Below are positions 1-4,072 of a stretch of 8,115 nucleotides of DNA, piece by piece. Within the stretch, counting starts at the first letter, position 1. The number at the start of each line of letters is the position of its first letter. The translations under genes and the position numbers were made by a program. The stretch is from CAZVAR01 sp964625225 (GTDB lineage Bacteria; Pseudomonadota; Alphaproteobacteria; JAJUGE01): assembly GCA_964625225.1 (NCBI GenBank), contig CAZVAR010000152.1, positions 1 through 8,115 of the forward strand, written 5' to 3'. Under the pieces are notes generated by a model. The model did not search any database. It was not told where the DNA came from and saw nothing but the letters and a program-made list of their open reading frames with translations.

Positions 1-631
1 ACGTGCTGCCGCCTCCCGATCCGAGGCCGTCGGTGAGACCGCCGGCCCCCGATCCGAGGCCGCGGACCGTGCCGCTGACCGCGGTGCCGACGGTGTTGCT
101 CACCCCGCCGCCGCTTCCCGAGGCGAAACCGTTGGTTCCGCCGCCGCGTCCCGTCACGAGGCTGCCGAGCCCGCCGCCGCGTCCCGAACCGGGGCCGTCC
201 GCCACCGCACCGCTGCTTCCGACGCCGAAGCCGCCATCCGCACCGCCGCCGGCCGGACCGGTACCGTCCGTGGCCCCGTCGCCGAGCCTGCCGACGGCGC
301 TCCCGCGTCCCGGCCCGGCACCGTCCGTACTGCCGTCGCCGAGGTTGCCGACCGCGCCGCTCCTCGAACGAGCGCCTGCGGTGCTGCCGTCACCGCGTCC
401 GGCCCCGACGCGGTCCGCCGCTCGGTCGCTGCGCCCGACTCCGGGAACGCCGTCCGCATCCTCCTGTCCCGAGCGGATGCCGGAGGTTTGGCGGGTTTCG
501 TCCGGCCCGAGGCCCGATGCCTGGCCAGGACCGGGCGGATTTCCCCGGTCGGCCGGTTGGGCGGCGAGGGGCGGTGCCATTGCGACGAGGCAAAGCGCAC
601 CGGTGAGCAGCATCGTCCTGCAGCTGGTCAT
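1..631 (-). CDS. Exported glycine-rich repeat protein, 3' end outside the window
   Basis: The reading frame is open from an ATG at 631 to the left edge, giving 210 residues with no stop, so the C-terminus is missing. Residues 1-24 form a clear signal peptide: Arg5, a hydrophobic stretch around residues 7-19, and a Leu-Ala-Ala site before Gln25. The mature part is almost all Gly, Ser, Ala, Asp, Arg and Thr, with no Cys after the signal peptide and very few aromatic residues. It contains imperfect repeats of 19 residues (about 79-133, core LGDGSTDG) and of 11 residues (about 191-210, core GLGSG). A GGAGG lies 7 nt before the ATG. The signal peptide matches that of the gene at 927-1340 in length and in TGALCL at 10-15, so the two are paralogous at the N-terminus. 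No enzymatic domain is visible. A secreted structural, matrix or surface protein is inferred. It may end in a sorting tail like its neighbour's, but that part is not in the window. Confidence 0.72.
   Translation of the reverse strand, partial: MTSCRTMLLTGALCLVAMAPPLAAQPADRGNPPGPGQASGLGPDETRQTSGIRSGQEDADGVPGVGRSDRAADRVGAGRGDGSTAGARSRSGAVGNLGDGSTDGAGPGRGSAVGRLGDGATDGTGPAGGGADGGFGVGSSGAVADGPGSGRGGGLGSLVTGRGGGTNGFASGSGGGVSNTVGTAVSGTVRGLGSGAGGLTDGLGSGGGST
2..62 (-). repeat. 11-codon direct repeat at the left edge
   Basis: The 15-bp string CCCGATCCGAGGCCG occurs at 15-29 and again at 48-62, exactly 33 bp apart. On the coding strand it encodes GLGSG in the pattern GLGSGAGGLTD-GLGSGGGST (residues 191-210). 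The array may continue beyond the left edge. Confidence 0.55.
233..397 (-). repeat. Imperfect 19-codon tandem repeats inside the Gly-rich gene
   Basis: Residues 96-114 and 115-133 of the exported protein align without gaps: LGDGSTDGAGPGRG against LGDGATDGTGPAGG. Residues 79-95 form a shorter, more diverged unit (GDGSTAGARSRSGAVG). At DNA level the two better units are 57 bp apart, for example the shared stretches near 263-296 and 320-353. The divergence suggests an old expansion rather than an active slippage tract. Confidence 0.6.
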
Positions 632-662
632 CTCCGGTCCTCCGTCACCGGGAGCCCTTCAT

Positions 663-682
663 GAGTTTGGCACGCTGCAGGA
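663..682 (-). promoter_or_regulatory. Conserved 20-bp leader block, copy 1
   Basis: This block (plus strand GAGTTTGGCACGCTGCAGGA) matches 1372-1391 upstream of the paralogous gene at 18 of 20 positions. In both cases its near edge is exactly 32 nt from the A of the start codon. It could hold the core promoter, the transcript start or a 5'-UTR regulatory site. It could also be ancestral DNA kept after duplication. Confidence 0.45.
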
Positions 683-700
683 CGGCCGACAGAGTGCATC

Positions 701-730
701 GTTGGTACTTGGCTACCGAATTGGTGGTAG
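701..730 (-). promoter_or_regulatory. Candidate operator, copy 1, dyad with extra half-site
   Basis: A 20-bp element, GTTGGTA-N6-TACCGAA (701-720), is an imperfect dyad. It is followed directly by TTGGTGGTAG (721-730), so CTACC and GGTAG also form an inverted pair at 713-730. The stretch CTACCGAATTGGT is identical in the copy at 1411-1440. The element is 83 nt from the start codon of the exported protein gene, a usual distance for an activator or promoter site. The regulator is unknown. The 20-bp dyad size resembles boxes bound by LuxR-type or other dimeric regulators, but nothing here identifies one. Confidence 0.45.
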
Positions 731-877
731 CCCGGCTTACCGGCGCGACCTCTCCCGCCGAGCGCGCGGCAGGCCGACGGATCGGCAACGGTTCGACCGG
801 CCCGCGATCGCCTGTCATGGGCGGCACGGGCCGATCGCTCCTTTGACGGAAGAGTTGATCGTCGATTTGCGCGGAGT

Positions 878-903
878 CCGGCCGGGGCGTTCTCCCCGGC
901 CGG
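878..903 (-). terminator. Strong GC hairpin after the small exported protein gene
   Basis: A perfect inverted repeat of 10 bp (CCGGCCGGGG and CCCCGGCCGG) encloses a 6-nt loop at 888-893. It starts 23 bp beyond the stop codon of the gene at 927-1340 and lies before the promoter region of the next gene. No U-tract follows on the minus strand, so it may be a non-canonical terminator or an mRNA 3'-end stabiliser. Confidence 0.5.
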
Positions 904-926
904 TAGGGTCTAGGGTCGAGGCGCCG

Positions 927-1340
927 TCATTTCTCCGATGTGGACGGCGTCCGCGCCGTGGTCCGGCGGCGGCGCACCAGGATGTAGGCGCCGGCGACCA
1001 CGAGAAAGGGTAGCCCCAGGCCGGCCACCGGGCCGGGCGCTGCGCGTGCACCGCTGTTGCCCGAGCCGCCGCCCACGGCACCGCCACGTCCCCGGTCGGG
1101 GCCGGTCGCCGAGCCGCCGCCGATGCCGCGAACGACCTCGACCAGCCAGTTTCGGAGTTCCGACAGGAACCCAGGGAGCCCGCCGCCGCCTGCCGCGCCG
1201 AAGATGGTGACCGCGGATACGCCACCGCTCGTGCCGAAGCTCAGTGTACCGCCGCGATCGCTCGATTGGGCGGCAACGGGCGATGCCGCTGCAGCTAGGC
1301 AAAGTGCGCCGGTGAAGAGGATCGCTTTCCAGCTGGGCAT
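927..1340 (-). CDS. Small exported Gly-rich protein with C-terminal sorting-type anchor
   Basis: The protein has 137 residues. Residues 1-24 form a signal peptide (Lys5, hydrophobic TGALCLAAAA, then VAA before Gln25). A short mature part follows, rich in Gly and Ser, with one amphipathic-looking helix at about 55-73 (LPGFLSELRNWLVEVV). The C-terminus is tripartite: an APGPVAGLGLP motif at 101-111, a hydrophobic segment at about 108-122, and four arginines at 123-126. This resembles PEP-CTERM-like tails, especially the PGP-x-x-G-x-GLP variant that I recall in Bradyrhizobium-type proteins; that comparison is from memory. The frame is open upstream to 1790, but the ATG at 1340 is chosen because it begins the signal peptide and has a GGAGG 7 nt upstream. 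The same spacing precedes the paralogous gene at 1-631. A secreted or envelope-anchored structural protein is inferred. No catalytic motif is seen. Confidence 0.75.
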   Translation of the reverse strand: MPSWKAILFTGALCLAAAASPVAAQSSDRGGTLSFGTSGGVSAVTIFGAAGGGGLPGFLSELRNWLVEVVRGIGGGSATGPDRGRGGAVGGGSGNSGARAAPGPVAGLGLPFLVVAGAYILVRRRRTTARTPSTSEK

Positions 1341-1371
1341 CTGCGGGCCTCCATCGCCGTGAACCTGCCGC

Positions 1372-1391
1372 GAGTGTGGCACGCTGCGGGA
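1372..1391 (-). promoter_or_regulatory. Conserved 20-bp leader block, copy 2
   Basis: The plus-strand sequence GAGTGTGGCACGCTGCGGGA differs from copy 1 at 663-682 by two bases. It sits at the identical distance, 32 nt, from the start codon of the downstream exported protein gene. The flanking leader DNA is much less similar, so this block seems selectively kept. Confidence 0.45.
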
Positions 1392-1410
1392 GCGATCGGA
1401 CGGTGGATTT

Positions 1411-1440
1411 TTCGGTAATCGTCTACCGAATTGGTTGTAG
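1411..1440 (-). promoter_or_regulatory. Candidate operator, copy 2, perfect 7-6-7 dyad
   Basis: TTCGGTA (1411-1417) and TACCGAA (1424-1430) form a perfect 7-bp inverted repeat with a 6-bp spacer. TTGGTTGTAG follows at 1431-1440, adding a third half-site-like element. The copy upstream of the paralogue keeps the right half and the extension. The distance to the start codon is 84 nt here and 83 nt there. A dimeric transcription factor site is the simplest reading. Confidence 0.5.
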
Positions 1441-1755
1441 GAAGCCGTCCTAAGGTCGGGCGACGCGATCGGATGTGGGTCGCAGACAGTCCCGCGCAGG
1501 TCCGACCGCGAAGGACGGTCCGATGCCGCTCGGCACGGACCGGTCCCGATCACGTCGGCATCCTCGATCCGCGCAAGCGGCGCGCCGCGCGTGGCGGACC
1601 GGTTCTGCCGCGGCGCCGGCCCCGTGCCGGGCAGACGGGTGCGGCGCACCTTCGCGACCGGCTTTTTTGCTTGTCCGGGTGCCCCCGGCGGCCCATGTTG
1701 GCCGCTGGTCTCGCGCGCCGGCGGCCCGGGCGCGGCACGGGCAGGTGGAAGGGGA
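1441..1755. other. Intergenic region between divergent genes, no gene seen
   Basis: This 315-bp stretch separates the minus-strand exported protein gene from the plus-strand glycosyltransferase pair. It should hold the promoter of the glycosyltransferase operon, but I cannot point to convincing -35 and -10 elements. The frame of the downstream gene is open back to an ATG at 1591. The extra 55 residues are Gly-, Arg- and Pro-rich and lie before the start of the GT2 fold, so they are treated as non-coding. A T6 run at 1663-1668 is present without an adjacent stem. Confidence 0.5.
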
Positions 1756-2811
1756 ATGCGGCGCGACGCCCCCAAGGTCACGGTTTTCATCCCGGTCTAC
1801 AATCGGGAGCACTATGTCGGCGCGGCGATCCGCAGCACGCTGGCGCAGACCTTTCAGGATTTCGAGCTTCTGGTGATCGACGACGGCTCGACGGACCGGA
1901 CCCGCGAGGTGGTGTCCGGCTTCGCCGATCCGCGCATCCGCCTGGTCTGCAACGATCGCAATCTCGGCATTCCGGCGACGCGCAACCGCGGGCTCGCGCT
2001 CGCACGCGGCGAGTACATCGCGCTGCTGGACAGCGACGATACCTCCCACCCGGAGCGGCTCGCGCGTCAGGTCGCATTCCTCGACCGCCGCCCGGATTTC
2101 GCCGAGATCGGCGCCTGGGGTCAGGCGATGAACGCCGAGGGGCGGCCGCTGCCCGCGCTGCAATATCGTCCGGTGGACGCCGACGACGTGAAGGTCGAGT
2201 TCCTGTTCCGCTGCGCGATCAAGAACCGGTCGGTGATGGGGCGGACGGCGCTGCTGCGCTCCTACGGCTATCGCGAGGACTATGCGCGCTGTCAGGACTA
2301 CGACATGCACGTCCGGATCGCGCGCGACTGGAAAATCGGCAATCTGCCGCAGATCCTGGTGCGCGGCCGCGTCCACCCCGGCCGGTTCACCAGCGCCACG
2401 CGCGACCTCGGGCGCCGTATCAAGCTGGAAATCATGCGCGGCCAGCTCGAAGACCTGGGTGTCGCCTTCGATCAGGACGACCTCGAACGGCACTACCTCC
2501 TGCCGCGGACGGGCGAGGCCGAACAGCCGCTCGGGTCCGATTATCTGCTGTGGGCCGAGGACTGGCTGCGCCGCCTTCAGGCGGCTAACCGCCGCAGCGG
2601 CTTCTTCGCGGACCTTGCGCTGACGCGGGCGCTGGCCATCGTCTGGCTTCAGGTCTGCTGGCGGGTCGGGCGGAACGGGGACGGGGCCGGACTGCGGCGC
2701 TTCCGCCGTCTCCCTTTGTCGAGTGCGCTCATGGGCAGCTTCGGTCGCAAGTTGCAGGAGCTGGCGTTGTTCGCCACCCGGGGCGCGCCGGGTCGCTCTG
2801 TTGCCGGTTGA
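1756..2811 (+). CDS. Glycosyltransferase family 2 protein
   Basis: The 351-residue product begins directly with a GT-A fold: VTVFIPVYNRE at residues 8-18, the nucleotide-binding DDGSTD at 42-47, TRNRGLALARGEYIALLDSDD ending in the metal-binding DSDD at 92-95, and QDYD at 180-183, the usual place of the catalytic base. This is the pattern of inverting GT2 enzymes that move a sugar from an NDP-sugar to a glycan or lipid-linked acceptor on the cytoplasmic side. No transmembrane segments are obvious, so it is probably soluble or peripheral. The ATG at 1756 is chosen because GGAAGGGG lies just upstream and the fold starts within ten residues. An in-frame ATG at 1591 would add 55 low-complexity residues. 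The roughly 150-residue C-terminal part is not recognised and may bind the acceptor. The GT4 gene follows after 7 bp, so co-transcription is likely. The donor and acceptor cannot be told from the sequence. Confidence 0.88.
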   Translation: MRRDAPKVTVFIPVYNREHYVGAAIRSTLAQTFQDFELLVIDDGSTDRTREVVSGFADPRIRLVCNDRNLGIPATRNRGLALARGEYIALLDSDDTSHPERLARQVAFLDRRPDFAEIGAWGQAMNAEGRPLPALQYRPVDADDVKVEFLFRCAIKNRSVMGRTALLRSYGYREDYARCQDYDMHVRIARDWKIGNLPQILVRGRVHPGRFTSATRDLGRRIKLEIMRGQLEDLGVAFDQDDLERHYLLPRTGEAEQPLGSDYLLWAEDWLRRLQAANRRSGFFADLALTRALAIVWLQVCWRVGRNGDGAGLRRFRRLPLSSALMGSFGRKLQELALFATRGAPGRSVAG

Positions 2812-2818
2812 CGCCGGA

Positions 2819-4072
2819 ATGAGTCTCGTCCGGCCCGGCGGGCGGCCGGAGGGCATGGCGACCGGCCGTTCCGGCGCGAAGATCGCGCTACTGCTCCCGT
2901 CGCTGGCCGGCGGCGGCGTTGCCCGGACGATGCTCGAGCTCTCGGCAGGCTTCGCGGCACGCGGTCATCCCGTCGATCTCCTGCTCTGCCTCGGTGACGG
3001 CGGCTTCCGCGATGCGGTCCCGGAGGGGGTCCGTACCGTCATGCTGCGCGCCGGCTTTCCGGGCCGGGGCAGGGTCCTCGCGCTGCGGGCGGATCGCGCC
3101 GGCTGGCACGATCTCGCGCGTCCCGTCCTGCTGCCGCTTGCCGGTGCGACGCCGATCCGCTTCCTGCCGGGGCTGGTGGCCTATCTGCGGCGGGAGCGGC
3201 CAGCCGCGCTGCTCTCCGCCAAGACCCATACCAATCTGACCGCGATCTGGGCGCGCGAGATCGCCGGGGTCGCCACCCGGATCGTGGTCAGCGAGCGCTC
3301 CCACCTCTCCGCGGAGACGGCCGGCGCCAAGGGCCGCAAGTGGCGCTGGCGCTACGTCGCCCCGATCATCCGGCGCGCCTACCCGCGGGCGGACGCGATC
3401 GTCTCGGTGTCGGATGGCGTCGCCGACGATCTCGCCGCCGCGACCGGCCTTCCGCGCACGGCGATCGAGACCGTCTACAACCCGGTCGTGTCCCCACGGC
3501 TCGCCGCGCTCGCCCGGGAGCCGGCCGATCATCCCTGGTTCAGCGATGGCGGGCCGCCTGTCCTGCTCGCGGCCGGGCGGCTGGATCCGCAGAAGGATTT
3601 TCCGACCCTCCTGCGCGCCTTCGCGCGGCTGCGCAGGTCCCGGTCCTGCCGGCTCGTCGTGCTGGGGGAAGGAAGGGAACGTGCCACGCTGGAGCGGCTC
3701 GCCCGCAGCCTCGGGATCGCCGAAGATGTGGCGCTGCCGGGGTTCCGGCCAAATCCCTTCGCCTACATGGCCCGGGCCGGCGTTTTCGTGCTGTCCTCCG
3801 CCTATGAGGGGCTGCCCGGTGTGCTGATCCAGGCGCTCGCCTGCGGCTGCCCCGTCGTCAGCACCGACTGCCCGAGTGGGCCCGCCGAGATTCTGGAAAG
3901 AGGCCGGTGGGGGTCTCTGGTGCCCGTCGGCGATGCGGACGCCCTGGCGGCGGCAATCGCGGCGACGCTCGATGCGCCGCCGGATGCCGAGGCACTCCGG
4001 GCACGTGCCGCCGCGTTCTCGGTGGACCGCGCCGTTGCGCGCTATCTGGCGCTGCTGACCGGCACGGCCTGA
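2819..4072 (+). CDS. Glycosyltransferase family 4 (GT-B) protein
   Basis: The product is about 417 residues. The N-terminal Rossmann half starts with KIALLLPSLAGGGVARTMLEL (residues 21-41), the Gly-rich loop typical of GT4 enzymes. The C-terminal half has GRLDPQKDF (253-261), a VVLGEGRER segment, LPGFRPNPFAYMARAGVFVLSS, YEGLPGVLIQALACG (329-343) and STDCPSGPAEIL (348-359). These mark a retaining GT4 glycosyltransferase acting on an NDP-sugar, probably in polysaccharide assembly. In the EX7E motif the first Glu is E330, but the second position is Gln338. The start is uncertain. The ATG at 2819 follows the upstream stop by 7 bp. The ATG at 2855 would remove 12 residues, but its GGAGG is only 2 nt away. 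The gene is probably translated with the GT2 gene. Its 3' end overlaps the convergent gene by 31 bp. Confidence 0.88.
   Translation: MSLVRPGGRPEGMATGRSGAKIALLLPSLAGGGVARTMLELSAGFAARGHPVDLLLCLGDGGFRDAVPEGVRTVMLRAGFPGRGRVLALRADRAGWHDLARPVLLPLAGATPIRFLPGLVAYLRRERPAALLSAKTHTNLTAIWAREIAGVATRIVVSERSHLSAETAGAKGRKWRWRYVAPIIRRAYPRADAIVSVSDGVADDLAAATGLPRTAIETVYNPVVSPRLAALAREPADHPWFSDGGPPVLLAAGRLDPQKDFPTLLRAFARLRRSRSCRLVVLGEGRERATLERLARSLGIAEDVALPGFRPNPFAYMARAGVFVLSSAYEGLPGVLIQALACGCPVVSTDCPSGPAEILERGRWGSLVPVGDADALAAAIAATLDAPPDAEALRARAAAFSVDRAVARYLALLTGTA

Noticed and set aside
154..600. A 148-codon minus-strand frame, rich in Ala and Arg
   Set aside because: It overlaps the exported protein gene in another frame and has no signal peptide. 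The adjacent frame starting at 631 has a signal peptide, a ribosome binding site and regular repeats.
668..682. TGGCAC in the conserved leader block as a sigma-54 promoter
   Set aside because: It is on the plus strand, opposite to the genes, and the GC element expected about 10 bp further is absent in both copies.
904..917. Direct repeat TAGGGTC-TAGGGTC next to the hairpin
   Set aside because: Two 7-bp copies with no counterpart elsewhere in the window are too little to support a function.
3..1013. A 336-codon proline-rich open frame on the plus strand
   Set aside because: It is the reverse side of the Gly-rich genes. The minus strand has signal peptides, ribosome binding sites and a sorting-type tail, which explain the region better.
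1638..1668. GGTGC-GGC-GCACC followed by T6 as an intrinsic terminator
   Set aside because: The stem has only 5 bp and ends 12 nt before the T-run, and no gene ends just upstream on the plus strand.
1341..1790. Upstream extension of the small exported protein gene to an ATG at 1790
   Set aside because: It would bury the signal peptide 150 residues inside the protein and cover the conserved operator and leader.
1450..2856. A 468-codon open frame on the minus strand opposite the GT2 gene
   Set aside because: It is an antisense shadow of GC-rich coding DNA. Its translation is rich in Arg, Pro and Ala without domain motifs, while the plus strand shows unmistakable GT2 motifs.
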